Positions 39,971 through 52,925 of a DNA stretch of 64,000 bases are shown here, one piece after another. A program made the position numbers and the translations under genes. The notes beneath the pieces were generated by a model. The model did not search any database. It was not told the origin of the DNA and saw only the letters and a program-made list of their open reading frames with translations. The number at the start of each line of letters is the position of its first letter. The stretch's first letter is position 1. The DNA comes from Ianthella basta (Eukaryota; Porifera; Demospongiae; Verongiida; Ianthellidae), in assembly GCA_964019415.1 (NCBI GenBank), contig OZ025868.1, positions 5,119,871 through 5,183,870 on the forward strand. Reading direction: 5' to 3'.

Positions 39971-41412
39971 AGGTGTGTAAAAATGTTTCCTCCAAAAACA
40001 AGGGCAGATGTAGGGATGGTGCAGTGTGTCTCTAGAGGGCATGGCAAACCACCTGGCAGAAAAACCGTAGGAACAAGAAGGAGGGCCGGTCCATGCAAAG
40101 AGGAGGGCCAGCATGTCCATGTGTAACGTCGCTAGCACCACAAGGTCGAACAGCGAGGCTACGAGAGCATGCAATCAACAATGGACTCGCTTTAAGGGAG
40201 CAATGACTCAATCAGTGACCATGAAAACCGCTCTTTTTACCCTACCACGTGAGTACATACATAACGCTACATAAGATGATGTAATAATAGTCTAAATATA
40301 GACTAGTACATAAACAGTTCTAGTTCCACTGTTACACACGTAAAACCTAGATCATTAACATTCGCTGACTTTGAATACATTTGTACCATCCCTACATCTG
40401 GCAACATTTTGCCGTGCCTCCTGCTAGTTACTGCGTAACCAATCCGACTATTCAGTTTCCCTTTTGTACCTACAGGTACAGCCTTATACAATTTGCCCAT
40501 CTCTCTGCTTTGCTATGCATTAACTTCTCTGTCCACTAGGTGGTCCCTGCAAATTGCTTGCTACTCAATCTACTTTGCTGCGCTCTAGAATCTAGAACCT
40601 CCTACTCTTCCAATTCTTTCTGTGTTTCCATGTATCAGTTGCAGGCACCATATTCTTTGGGTTCATCATCTCTTATGTTGCCATCTTGCTCTGCCATGAG
40701 ACCCCAGCAAACCACTAAACTCAACTGCAGTGGCAATACTTACCATAGCTGTTCGCTACATCGCTGTCTGCAAACCACCACACCCACTTTCATGCCCATA
40801 CTGTTTACCTCTAGGCCAACACAAGCAGTGTACACTTCATTGTCAACGTTTGTGAAGTTCAACCTTCATAATATGTATATCCAGGTAGCTATAGTGTTGT
40901 ACAGTATATCAGAACACACCTGTACATATCATATGCATGCACCACTGTCTACCAGATTTGGCAATATATTGCTATATAGCTGTACAGCCTTTTCTCATCA
41001 GCGCTTTAGTCATGTACATGGGTGTATGCATGCAGCTTGGTGCATGTGTACATGAGAAGATGCAAAGCTGGAATAGGCATACAATTTTAGTCACGTATAG
41101 TAGCCCTTTAGCTTGTTATTGCACACTCATTATTGCATGACAATATGCAGGCGGAGAAAAAGAGGATGGTAGCAAGACTGCAAGCACAGCAAAATGTTGC
41201 CAGATGTAGGGAATGTGCAAATGTATTCAAAGTCAGCGAATGTTAATGACCTGGGTTTTGCGTGGACAGGCTGGCCCCCTTCTTTGCATGGACCGGCCCT
41301 CCTCCTTGTTCCTACGGTTTTTCTGCCAGGTGGTTTGCCATGCCCTCCAGAGACACACTGCTCCGTCTCCTACATCTGCCCTTGTTTTTGGAGGAAACAT
41401 TTTTACACACCC
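39971..41412. repeat. Large inverted-repeat structure
   Basis: 39971-40128 and 41262-41412 are about 95 percent identical in inverse orientation (AGGGCAGATGTAGG..., GTTTGCCATGCCCTC...). A second, inner pair is 40340-40425 with 41190-41262. The central 760 bases show no recognised domain. Confidence 0.82.
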
Positions 41413-42535
41413 TCGTTTCTCGACTTTTTATGGAATGCAAACTTCAGATGGGCAATAGCTGGTCTACTTGAAAATCTTCCAAACAACAGTGGCAACAAAG
41501 AAATCAAAGTACCTCGAATGCATGGCAGGGTGTGTAGCACATTGTGGGATGTGGCTGGGTGGGCAACCTAAGGTAAGCTGTGGTGGGTGGGTGCAAGATG
41601 CATTACTTCTGTTTGGATAGGCTATCATGTTGCAGAGTTAGCTGTAATAAGGTTAGGATGGCAGAACAGGGGGCTAGGGGGCTGTAGCCCTCCAAGAACT
41701 ACTTGCTTCAGGAAATTGCGGCGGTAGGCAAGACTGGCTTGGTCACGGAGTAACATCTACAATCCCAATCATATTTTGCTGCCACTCTGACTCACCGTTT
41801 GAAGGGATATTGGCAATAGCTAAGTATATACCCACACCACAGGCGGCCTCTACATGCATACAAAAAGAGCTGCACTGTACCTACACCCTTGAATGCAGTA
41901 TGCTTGTGGAGTGGAACCGGAAGTGACAGCTAGCTCTGCACCGCCAAATGAACGCGGAAATGGCAGCCGGAAGCAATCGCGCAATAAGTGAAAATGGCTG
42001 CCAAATGGCACCACTGCAGAGAACCTCTAATAATAATAATAATAATAATGATAATAATAATTGATCTTATTTAATGTGGGGAACCTTTAGCCAGAAGGCT
42101 ACTCTTCCAGGCACCCACAATATAGTGCACGGGCGAATGGCGGTCAAAGCATATCCCGTATGCACCCTGGAACATCTGACCGCGCTGTGATACTAACAAT
42201 TGAAACGCAACTGAAAGAATTAGGCGCGGAGAAACAAACAGTGCAGGCCAGTTGTAACCGGTTGCCAATTACGTCATGGGAAGATGGCAACTCATAGCTA
42301 TGGGCACCGCAGACCAGAGAATCGTCACAAGGCATACTATGTCGCAGCATTCCCTAACTTACAAAAGGCAATAGCCAGGAAGGGGGCGAGAAGAACTGTG
42401 AATGAATTGTTGTCTTACTTCTTGTTGTTCATGAGCTACAGCTGACGGAGAAGAAGAAAAAGAAGAAGAGGACGAAACACGGAAAATGACGACAACGCTT
42501 TCAATCCGACGGCGTGCTTGCGCTTGGAAGTAAGG
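41413..42535. other. No gene recognised; contains (ATA)n
   Basis: A short trinucleotide repeat lies at 42031-42062. Otherwise nothing identified. Confidence 0.4.
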
Positions 42536-42665
42536 CTAGCTCTGAATACTGTGCAGCCTCCCATCTTCATAGATGTTTTTTTTCGCTGGTTCTTTCTTCT
42601 GTTTAGGAGTAGCGCTACTTTTTGTTTGTATTACAGCATACAAACTAGAGTACACATAGTGTACA
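42536..42665 (-). CDS. Candidate receptor cytoplasmic tail exon (fourth paralogue or remnant)
   Basis: Minus-strand open frame ending in a stop: SSLYAVIQTKSSATPKQKKE, then PAKKNIYEDGRLHSIQS. It is hydrophilic, Lys-rich and has two tyrosines. SLYAVI fits the ITIM pattern (S/I/V/L-x-Y-x-x-I/L/V); IYEDGRL is a second possible Tyr site. The same sequence family, with disrupted frames, flanks gene C (15642-15775 and 19246-19365), which ties it to the receptor cluster. No TM exon was found next to it. Possible acceptors are CTCTAG or AAACAG. The coding status is uncertain. Confidence 0.33.
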
Positions 42666-42963
42666 TACCCCACACACACTGAAAAGCGAATGCATGTTTG
42701 TGAGCGTAGACAGTGTAGTGCTATGTAATTGGTTGACACCATCTAAAACTTTTTTGTTAAGTGCTTCAATTGTGTATAAAGAGTAGCCACATGCATTGGT
42801 ATGAAAATGCAAGAAAGAAGGTACAAACACATTCACAGTAGCACTATGTACACAAGCAGAACAGAACACTAACTACTGATAGCATACATGTTCCAACTTC
42901 TTAGACACCCTTCATACCCTTACACCCATCTACCCAATTCTAAAGTTCAGGACTATACGGTGC

Positions 42964-43085
42964 GACATTCTTGCATGTATACATAAGGACAATGGTTAAT
43001 GCTCCACTGTGTAACAGCTTTTACTTGTTTCTGCCCTTTTTATGCCATCCCTACATCCTTACTATTTTGTAGAAAATTTTATATA
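42964..43085 (+). repeat. Dispersed repeat, partner of 14953-15060
   Basis: GGTTAATGCTCCACTGTGTA, then TACTTGTTTCTGCCCTTTTT and TACATCCTTACTATTTTGTA; about 90 percent similar to the 15.0-kb copy. Confidence 0.8.
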
Positions 43086-43675
43086 TCATGTCTAGTATAT
43101 CGATATCATAGCTTCATGCTATGGATGAAAGAGTCAAGCAAAGTGCATTAGATTCTTCATGCATTGCCAGTGGTCTTGCACTAGTAGTCTTAACCTGAAA
43201 GCATCTAGTTATAGAGTGGCATTAATCCATCTTAATTTAGGCCTATGTAGCATGAAAAGCATGCACTAATGTATTACCTACAGTACTATCCATTGCTATT
43301 AATTAATACTTTCTTGATTGTAGCACATTCATTATTATGGTGTCTCGTGTTGCATGTCAAAATTAATGCTTGTATATAGCTATTAACCCAAGTCGTTTTT
43401 TGGAGAGTCTTTTCAGTGAACTTTCATGAGTGTTCTAGTCTTGAATGTAACTAAACTGTGCATATATCGATGTACATGGACATTTTCTGAAGCCCATCAT
43501 GCAATTACACTACTCTGGATACAACATCACAGTGTGATGGATCCTGCAATATTTCGTGATCACATGCATATATATAATCTATGAATCTGGAAAAATTCGG
43601 ATTGACAGCATGAGTGCTATATTTACATGCTTGCAGAACAACACGACCTGTAGGACTGTCATGCAAAAAGTAGTC

Positions 43676-44235
43676 CTGGCCAAAACCGGTCCCCCGGACC
43701 ACTTTTGGCAACCAAAAGTGGTCCAGTGGCAAACTTTATCAGCCTAAACTGGCCCACTTAGGTCAATGTTTGGCAGCCAAATATAGTCATAGCCATTTGT
43801 CTACATGGTTACTACACAGAACTTCAAAGTACAGGCTTGCTCGTCTGTCCAAAGTAGTGTTACAATCCGCTGCTGGCGATAGTCCCATTGTAAACGAATA
43901 CCTCAACAAATTCAATACTTAATGGCAATAAATTTGCTCACATCTTAGTGCTATCCCTTGCTGGCTTTTTCTGCTGTTCAGGAAGGAGAGTCTAGCCATT
44001 GTGAAGAACGAACTCGGCATCATTCACTCAGATTGGCCTCTTACCGTGTTCTGCACAGCAAGGTGCTGGGGGAAGTCCTGCACTAGATCGCCCGCTTTTC
44101 TGCTTCCTAGATAACTTTGATTAACTCTATCTCGTTCTTGAATATTTTAGAGACGATTCGTTTGCAACTGAGCTGGTAGTGCTGGTACATCACTTCAAAC
44201 TAGCTTCCGCCCCGACCGGTTTTGGCCCCAGAACC
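43676..44235. mobile_element. MITE-like element with CCAAAACCGGTC ends
   Basis: CTGGCCAAAACCGGTCCCCC at left and, inverted, CTGGGGCCAAAACCGGTCGG at right. Directly inside the left end is a perfect hairpin GGACCACTTTTGG/CCAAAAGTGGTCC (43696-43724). No coding sequence. Confidence 0.65.
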
Positions 44236-44701
44236 AATTTTTTTTGTGACAGGACAGCCAGCCACCTGTGGAACAGTTGTTCAGCCACAACAAGGATAAT
44301 GCATTACAAAAGGTCGACTAGCTATAGGCCATGTAATATAGCTGTAGCCAGATGGGCTGTCTGTTTCAAATGGATATGACTACCAGGCCACATACAGTGA
44401 CCATTAAATTAAGTGAAGTGCATATACCCAAGGCTATAAGTGGTGAGCAGTTGACCTGGGAGGCCAGCAGCTCAAGCATCAATTCTCCTAATGTATGTAT
44501 GCAGGTGGTATAGCCATCTTTGCCAGAAATCTGTATAGAACATCTTGGTCACTTGTTCCCATACAGCTCAGATAAATTTTAGGTCACATGTGCACCCATG
44601 TATCCACAATCAACCTTTGCCCATGGGAAATGGGAAACCTTGCACCGTCTAAATTAAGGCCCTCTTCAGATTTGCGCTGTGGCATCGAGCATCAGTAAAA
44701 C

Positions 44702-45111
44702 TAGTCTTGCGTAGCCAGAAACCTTTTACCCTGTTTCCGCTATTGCACAAGGTCTGGTCAACTGCCTATACTGTTTTTGTTCTGAGCCTCATGGAAGATG
44801 GAAATGATATTCATGCAAAGGTCGCATTGCAAATGGGAAAGTGTTATACAGATTGGTGTGAGAGTGAGATGAAGTGTTCTAGAGATCCTATGCAAATCCT
44901 GCATTCCACAAAATCTTCCGCTCAACTGGTACAAGACTTCTGCCCTTCAATTTACGTATGCGTCTCAATTACATTTATCATCATTTATTGCATCCGTCTG
45001 AAGCTTGCAATTGGAACAAAACGCCAGTTGACCAGACCCTTCCATCCCCGAGCGATGACATCAGAATATATGAAAATGCTTGGGAGAAACAGTTTGGGCT
45101 ACGCAAGACTA
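44702..45111. mobile_element. TAGTCTTGCG-family MITE
   Basis: About 410 bases with ends TAGTCTTGCGTAGCC and GGCTACGCAAGACTA, and a second inverted pair GGTCTGGTCAACTG / CAGTTGACCAGACC inside. It shares termini with the RecQ-bearing element at 31931-32547. Confidence 0.78.
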
Positions 45112-45191
45112 CAGCACATGTAGGCATTGCCTAGGTTCAGTTGTTTTCAACTCACATCATTTGTGAAGGTGCATGACTAATTATAATCACT

Positions 45192-45945
45192 AGCTGAATG
45201 CCCACCCTTTGGGCAGGTTCCCAGCTTATTTCGCATGCAGGCAGCAAGTTGCTTGCCAGTTTTGCACTATCTGCACAGGTAGCAACAGAGGCTGGCTGCT
45301 ATAACGACCGTAGAGTTTAATTCGAACGTTGCCAACAACGAATAAGATCTTCCGTAACCGGAAGTCCTAGAGACCAATAATAAAAAATGATGTCTCGGCC
45401 CGCGGAAAAAAGGAAGTGCTCTCTTCGGCTGCAGGGCAGCTAGGTGAATGGCACCCCTCTAGGCTCATTTCCCCCCACTCCCTTAACTAGCATGGCTTGT
45501 ATCAAGTCCGCCAATGACTGGTAGCGGTAAGGCAGGTCGATAATTTTGAAAATGGCGTGTCGGCCCGTGGAGAATTGACAAAGGACATCTCACTTATCAG
45601 CCGCAAGGCAGCTAAGCAAACGGCACCCCGCTAAGAACATGGCCCCCCGGTTCCTCAACTGGCACAGAGCGTCTTGAGCCAATTACCTGCAAAGCGCCAA
45701 TTTTATGGCTGAACAAACCTACATAAAATCCAAGATCCCGTGCATTATGTAATAGTTAAATGGTGACCAAGAGGTGTCTGCGCGATTTGCCTGCAACGTA
45801 CTTTATGGGATTTATAAACCCTGCGCTCTGCGCACAACGTACGATTATGAGATTTAGAATCACGCGTGAAGGAGTTGGAATGCTTCTCAGAGATTTAGAA
45901 CCATCGTTTAAAGGCCCGTTACCATGGCAACGAGATCTATAGTAT
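45192..45945. repeat. Dispersed non-autonomous element, copy 1
   Basis: Begins AGCTGAATGCCCACCCTTTGGG (self-complementary GCCC/GGGC). The internal words CTGCTATAACGACC, CGGAAGTCCTAGAGACCAAT and GGCACCCCTCTAGG match 52049-52610 closely. The right ~100 bases (from 45848) belong to another repeat found at 61.2 and 63.6 kb. Confidence 0.75.
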
Positions 45946-46120
45946 AAGGTTATTCACTTCAGTGTATGTACTTATTCATTTGAACATTGAGCTTCTTACT
46001 CCAGATTGTTGGCATGCATGTTTGTTCAATATTTGTTACCTAGTCATCAAACTGTTTCGTAACATAATTGTAATGAAGTGGATGTAGTTTCCACTAAATT
46101 ATATTATCGAACATTTGGTT

Positions 46121-49100
46121 CAATCAATCAATCAATGCACATGAGGGTTTTATCTCCCATGTGGGAGGTCGCCCTAATACAACAGGAGTCTCTAGAAAAT
46201 AATGTCATAACTCAGTTTATAATATATAAAGTTAAGCAAAATTATTAGTCCACCTCATTCTAGGTCTTCCTCGAGGGCGCTTTCCTGGAACCTCACCATC
46301 ATACACTATCTTCGTTACTCTACTGCTGCTCATCTCCTCTAATCTTTGCTTCCACTTCTGCTGCCGTCTATTTACAAGATCCAAAACTCCCTCCTGCCTC
46401 AATCTGCCCCTAAGATCCACATTCCTTATTCTCTCTAACCTTGATACCCCTTCTATCCATCTTAACACTCTCATTTGTGTAGCCTGTATTCTTCCTTTAT
46501 GTCTTGCTTGCAATGCCCATGCTTCACACCCGTAAGTCAGCGTGGGAATCACCGTAGCATTCACCACCCTCAGTTTTGTCCCCTTTGTCAATTCCTTCCT
46601 TCCCAGCACTGTGCTTCCAATTGCCCCCACCATCCTCGACGCCATTCCTATTCTCTGCTCCACCTCACTGTCCATACTCCCATCACTACTGATCATTGTC
46701 CCCAAGTACTTCATCTCCTTTACTTGTTCCACTCTCTCACCCTTAACTTTGACATTACACACCTCATGCTTTCTTCCGACTCTCATAACCCTCGTCTTTT
46801 GCCAGTTTGCCTTCATTCCCCATTCATCCAATCTCTCATTCAGCTCCTGCAAATTGTGTTGTAGTGCTTTCTCAGTCTCCGCCAGCATCACCAGGTCATC
46901 TGCAAATAATAATACCTCCAACTGCCCTGTAGATAACTGTACACTGCCATAGAACTTCTTTCTTGCTTCTGTCACTATTCTGTCAATAAAGATGTTAAAA
47001 AGCCACGGGGATAGGGGACAGCCCTGCCTTACCCCACTATAACCCGAAATCGTGATGAGTCCCTTCCTCCTACTCTCACTCTCGCCCAACCATCTTCATA
47101 CAGACTCTGAACTGCTACTAACAACTTTCCACTCACACCATAATCTTTCAGAGCCACCCACAGCTTCTCTCTGCTTACACTATCATAGGCTTTCTCCAAA
47201 TCTACGAATGCTGCATATACCACCTTGTCCTTCTCGATCACCTTCTCAAACACCTGCCTCACAGCAAAAACTTGATCGATACACCCTCTGCCAGCTCTAA
47301 ATCCCCCCTGTTCATCCATCACTAGCGCATTTGTTAATACCTTCAATCTATCACTGACAATCCTAGCATAAATCTTCCCCACCACACTTAATAAGCTTAT
47401 TCCTCTGTAGTTACCGCACTCTGTCCTACACCCCTTCTTGTAAATAGGTATGATTATAGCCTCCCTCCACTCTTGGGGGGTCTTTCCACTTCTCCAAACC
47501 ACATTCAAAACCTCCTTCAACCACTGCACCATTGTGTAGCCTCCAGCCTTCACCATCTCTACCTGAATACCACATACACCACCTGCTTTCCCACTTTTCA
47601 TCTTCCTCACTGCCCTCCTCACTTCTTCTACACCGATCTCTCCCTCTTCACCCTGCCCCTCCCTTCCCTCTATTCTACTCTCTTCTCCACTTCTTGCATT
47701 ACCATTGAGGAGATTATCAAAATGTTCCCTCCATCTACTCAGTGCCTCCTCTCCAGATCTTAACTCTCCATCTAGTCCCTTGATGTGTGTAGTTGTCACC
47801 CTCTCCTTAGCCCTCACCTTTGACCAAAACCTCTTCTGCATTCCATTGGCATCCCTCTCCATTTCCATTCCCAGCCTTATCCACTCCTCATTCTTGGCCT
47901 TTCTGACTCTGCACTTCGCCTCCTTCTTGGCCTCATGGTAGGCTAGCTTTGCTTCCTCAGACTGTTGACTCAGCAATCTTCTGTATGCTATTTTCTTTGC
48001 TCTAACTGCATCTTGCACCTCCTTACTCCACCAAGCCGTTCTGCATCCTCCCCTACTGGTCCTTGACACTCCACATACTTCCACAGCTGATCTCAAGATC
48101 CCTTCTTTCAGCTCTGCCCAGGCTGCTTCTACATCATCTTCCACTGGTTTTCTATCCACCCTGTACCTATTTCTCAGCCTGGCCTCAAATTTGCACCTCA
48201 CTTCCCTATTCCTCAGCTTCCTAACCCTGATGTTACAACTACCTGTTCTGCTTTCGCTAGGCTTCTTTCCATCCATCTTAAGCTTGATTATCATCAACAA
48301 CAGGTAGTGATCACTGCCTATCTCTGCCCCTCTTACCACTTTTACATCCCTCAGTTGGCCTTTCATCGTTCTCCTCACCAGAAAATAATCTATAATGGAT
48401 CTTTGATTCCTACCTCTACATTCCCAAGTAAACTTATGGATTTCTTTATGCTGAAACCATGAATTTGTGATTCCGAGATCATTCTCAGCACAGAATTGCA
48501 GCAGCCTCATGCCATTTTCATTCTCCACTGCCTCTCCATGCTTCCCAATAACATCACCCCACACTGTCACATTCCTTCCTACACGTGCATTGAGGTCTCC
48601 CAAAACGACTAACTTATCCTGCTTGGGTACCCCCCTCACTGTACCCTCCAGCTGCTCATAGAAACTATCCTTAACCTCATTCTTGCTATCCTCCGTTGGG
48701 GCATACGCCTGGATCACTGATACCCACACACCCTCAATCCTCAGCCTTATATTCACAATCCTTTCGCTTACACACTTCCACTCTCTCAGACACTGACTCA
48801 CCCGCTCCGACATAAATATAGCGACCCCAGCCTTTGCTCTTCCTTCCTCGATTCCCGCAAAATTGCATCTTCCTTTGCCTACCGCCTTGGACCCATTTCC
48901 TTTCATCTTAGTCTCGCTCACTCCCAAGATCTCCAACCTGTACTTTTCCATTTCCTCAAGCAGCTCCTTTTCTCTGCCTCTTAGCGACCGTACATTCCAC
49001 GCCCCAAATCTGATCCATTCCTCACTACCTCTCTCTCCATTGTCGCTGACTCTAGCACCCGCGTCCCTACTCCTACTCGTACTCTTGCTCCTTAAATCTG

Positions 49101-49231
49101 TTTTCCTACTCTTCGAATCAGAGCTCAATCGTCGTGGCGTCCCCATATTGCTGGCAGGTCGTCCTAGCGGATCAGTTTCTCCTAGCGCAGCGGGTAGCTG
49201 CCATCCGCCATTTTTTCTCACGTACACCGGT
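46121..49231 (-). mobile_element. Near-intact RTE-type LINE
   Basis: 3.1-kb non-LTR retrotransposon flanked by a 12-base target duplication GAACATTTGGTT (46109-46120 and 49232-49243). The 3' end (left) has a short CAAT-repeat tail. Size, EN-RT layout, a short 3' UTR and simple-repeat tail fit the RTE clade. A single lesion separates it from a full-length open frame. Confidence 0.9.
46232..49146 (-). CDS. RTE endonuclease-reverse transcriptase with one frameshift
   Basis: Target-primed retrotransposition polyprotein. The frame is open from 49227; the first in-frame ATG is at 49146 (MGTPRRL). The AP-type endonuclease comes first: GAWNVRSL, SETKM, LGDLNARVG and GSDHYLL, all catalytic positions present. 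The RT carries NYRGISLLSVVGKIYARI, FVDLEKAYDSV and, after the lesion, GVRQGCPLSPWLFNIFID and LLFADDLVML. The C-terminus has GKRPRGRPRMRW, typical of RTE. The lesion is near 47040: minus-strand GTGGGGTAAGG needs one more G to continue into VRQGC. A one-base loss in a G run may be real or a sequencing error. Confidence 0.88.
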
Positions 49232-49243
49232 GAACATTTGGTT

Positions 49244-51640
49244 TAACTGATATAATTATAAGCACATCCAGACAGTACAAACTAGTATTCTTTTCAGCCT
49301 AATCCAAGTATCGCCCACCTTTGGCTATGCTGTTCATTCCAATTCTAATTGCAAACAAGAAGCAATTTCCGTAGGTAGACTGTTGAAGACTTTTCGTTGA
49401 CAGAATACTGTATACACTAGCATACAACTGCTAACACACAGATCTACAGCATCTAAAGAAAACTGAGATACAGTGCACACTAGTATTAAGGTCAGCAGTA
49501 ACATATTACCTAATAACAAAGCATGGCGTTTTAGTAGTGTTTGCACTTCATTAGCAGTATCCAGGAAAACTGGTAGCATGTTCAACAAATATCGGCTGTA
49601 GTCCCTTGTACAGAAGCTTTCTCTTGTTCAAATGTTTTCCGACCAGCCTGTTTGGAAGGTAAATCTTGTCCAACAGGTCTCTGAGGGATTTCTTGTCTCT
49701 GTTGTCTGGAAGTGATCTCGTGTCCAGGTCTCTGTTGTCCTGGACAACAGAGACCTACCTGTCCAAGTTTCCATCTGGGATGTTTTCCTATTTAGGAAAG
49801 GATAATAAGTTAGGTGCTAATAGCTTTTGGGATGAGCTATAGGATTACTATAACGGACACACAATGCATAATTAGGAAACATCGTAAAAATTTGTTGTTG
49901 CTATGACCTATTACTATTATCAACCGAACACTTGGTGCTGGTTGTACGAGTGTTCACTTGGTAAGAGCCACAGTTAGCATGTTAGCCCTTCCTTTACACC
50001 ATATCCTAAACCAGGAATTATCTAGCTCGAAAAGTGTGACCATGGCTTGTGTGCATACAGCTGGGCATTATGTAAGAGAGTGCATATATGGCAGTCAAGG
50101 TTGGAATCACAACATTAGATAAATTTAAAAATCAGGTTTTGACATATTCATGTAGACTCTTGTGACTCTTGTTATCACTGTACCATGTTCTGAAGGGGAA
50201 ATGCTATGCAAGAGATACAAAGCATAGAAATAAACAAGGTATGCAAAATTGTAATCCTCAGTGACTATTATGACTATTAATGAGGCAAAGAAAATGGTGA
50301 ACCATGATCTCTATCTTAGGCCTCAAATGGCAGCAATGTCACTTTTTAAGTTGGATAGTGAAGAAGTGACAGCGATCTTGATGAAGCTGCTAATGGGGGA
50401 GGTACCCGAGCTATTAACACAAGTGCTTGCGCTGTGTGGTAGAGTGCTTTTGCCTTGAGAAAGAGTACTAGCACCATTGTGTGGGTTTGCGTGGAGAAGG
50501 CCTGCTCACACCTCAAGGGGGACTTGTGCCTTCAGGACAAGTGCCCGTGCCTCAGGGGAGAGTCCTTACCTTTATGAGGAGTGTGTGCATCTTTGAGGGA
50601 CATTGTGTGCACCTTGCACGTCTTCAGACGTTTTTCATCACTCTTTCTCTGAGATGCTGCTTCGTATGGGCACCAAAAGACCAATTGAAAGCCCACTGAA
50701 GAAACTACAATATCACTTAGGCAATCCACAGTTCAATGATCTTGTGTCAAAATCGTACAAAAACATTAGACAGCATTTCTGCAAAACCAACTTCCGTGCA
50801 ACGTTCGCTTTCTGATCACAACTGCAACATACTCATGCACACTTTGTGATTTATGATTGAATAGCCAAGTACCAACGTACTGGTGACTCCCAACTAGAAT
50901 AATGTTACATCATTGATTTCATACGGTACGTCAAACAACAAGTATTTTGAGTTAATAAAACTCGTGGGGCACTGGGGCGCCCTGAACTTATACTACTTGC
51001 TAGCAACTTCCCCGTGTATGTTCAATATAGTTATGATAGTTGGGGATGCAGATTGCTGATAGCCTGAAAGATACATCATAAGAGTTTCAAAGCCCCTGGC
51101 CAGCAAGTCATCCAGTGAAAGCACCCCTACCAAACTGTCAAAATGATTTGCTGATGCTCTTTGATCTAGATAACACTCTGAATGAGGATGTAATTGTTTC
51201 TTTTGTGCCTGGAGGAGGCGTGTGCTGACTAAAAAGGTTACTCTACGTAAGTGGTAATGCCATGATTTGATTGTCTCCCATAGGCCAATGGGTCGTTCGA
51301 CCACTGCTGTATTTGGGGTTGTACCTCGCAGGAGAATAGTTAGATAAGCTTTGTACTACAATACTATTATTTAAACATGTTCAAGAAATACCTTTCGTTC
51401 TTTGGATGCACGGCAAAACACGAGCATAGCAAACAGAGAGCGTCGAGTGTAGCCATTATACAATGTCCATCAATGATAACTGGAGCTGAAGAGGCTTTGT
51501 TAAGCTTTTTACGAGTACCACTCTATCAACACATGTTCATGAACACATTTTGTTCGATTGATAGACGGCGATTACAGATAATTTTAGGCTTTGTAATAAA
51601 GAAGGACAAAGAAACAGAAATATATGTATACTAGCAGGGC
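49244..51640. other. No gene recognised
   Basis: Contains a hairpin at 49726-49756 (GGTCTCTGTTGTCC/GGACAACAGAGACC) and, at 50939-50999, a copy of the AAGTATTTYGAGTT / ACTCGTGGGGC repeat also at 52673. Short frames are without similarity. Confidence 0.4.
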
Positions 51641-52033
51641 ACCTCTTCGGCGGGCTTCTGCTGCGGCAAGTCGCACACAAGCGAGTCGGCCCCAGCCAAT
51701 TTTGATGTATGTGAGTTGGCAGCAATGGAAGGTAGCTGCTATAACAAAGGCCTAGTTTAAATTCGATTGTTGGACAATATCGAATCAAACCGTCTGACAA
51801 CCGGAAGTCATGGGAGCAATAATTAATAAATTGGCCGTCAGCCGCAAACCAAAAACTGGAAATTGAAGGATATCTTATCAAGAACTGCAAGACGGGCAAT
51901 TTCAACCTGTGAAGGACACTTCTGGAGCTCCACTTCATTATCCCTGAGAGTTTGGTGGCACCCTGTGCAGTAGTTTTTGCTCGAATTGTGAACGAACAGA
52001 CAAACAAACAAACAAACAAACAAATAAACAAAC
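51641..52033. repeat. Related non-autonomous element and (AAAC)n tail
   Basis: Shares GCTGCTATAACAAAGGC and CCGGAAGTCATGGGAGCAAT with the 45.2- and 52.0-kb elements but is more diverged. It ends in (AAAC)n at 51998-52033, directly before copy 2. Confidence 0.6.
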
Positions 52034-52048
52034 TGAATTATATATACG

Positions 52049-52610
52049 AGCTGAATGCCCGCCCTACGGGCAGGTTCCAGCTTATCGCAAGCCAGTGAGT
52101 CGGTACCTTGCCAGTTTTGAACTATCTGCACAGGTAGCAATGGAAGCTGGCTGCTATAACGACGGTAGAGTTTAATTCGAACGTTTGCCGACAACGAATA
52201 AGATCTTCCGTAATCGAAAGTCCCAGAAACCAATAATTAAAAATGGCGTCTCGGCCCGCGGGAAAAAAAAGAAGCGCTTTCTTCGGCTGCAGGGCAGCTA
52301 GGTAAATGGCACCCCTCTAAGCTCATGTCCCCCCACACCCTTAAATGGCATGGCTCGTATCAAGTACGCCAATGACCGGTAGTGGAAGGGCCGGTCGATA
52401 ATGTTAAAATTGGCGTATCGGCCCGCGGAGAATTGACGAAGGACATCTCCCTTTTCGGACGCAAGGCAGCTAGGCGAACGGCAGCCCGCTAAGAACATGT
52501 CCCCCGAGTCCCTCCACTGGCACGGAGCGTCTCGGGCCGATTCCCGGGAAGGCGCCGATTTTATGGCTGAACAAACATACATCCAAATTCTAGATCCCGT
52601 GAATTATAGT
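52049..52610. repeat. Dispersed non-autonomous element, copy 2
   Basis: Starts AGCTGAATGCCCGCCCTACGGG; matches 45192-45750 over nearly its whole length. Confidence 0.78.
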
Positions 52611-52630
52611 AGGATAGATACATACGCACA

Positions 52631-52726
52631 TGAAGCCATACGAATACCTAAATTAATCTGAAAACAATATAACAAGTATTTCGAGTTAAAAACTCGTGGG
52701 GCTGCCGCCCCAACTCGAAATACTTG
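52631..52726. repeat. Short dispersed element joined to a 54-bp hairpin
   Basis: ATGAAGCCATACGAATACCT ... TCTGAAAACAATATAA, then the hairpin CAAGTATTTCGAGTT/AACTCGAAATACTTG (52673-52726) with inner stem GGGGC/GCCCC. Confidence 0.75.
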
Positions 52727-52799
52727 CTCCCTTCGGTCGCTGCTCTGTCACTCACAATAGGTAAACATGACATTGCATCATAATACCTCAGTAACTTCA

Positions 52800-52879
52800 G
52801 CACACACACACACACACACCACTATCACCAGACACATGAGAAACACACACGCACACACACACGCGCACACGTACACATG

Positions 52880-52919
<40 letters not shown>

Positions 52920-52925
52920 ACACAC
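52800..52925. repeat. (CA)n microsatellite, left of LINE
   Basis: Interrupted CA repeat ending CACACACACCACACAC just before the 3' end of the LINE. Confidence 0.95.

Noticed and set aside
46475..49246. Several plus-strand Ser/Pro/Leu-rich frames
   Set aside because: Antisense shadows of the RTE LINE gene.
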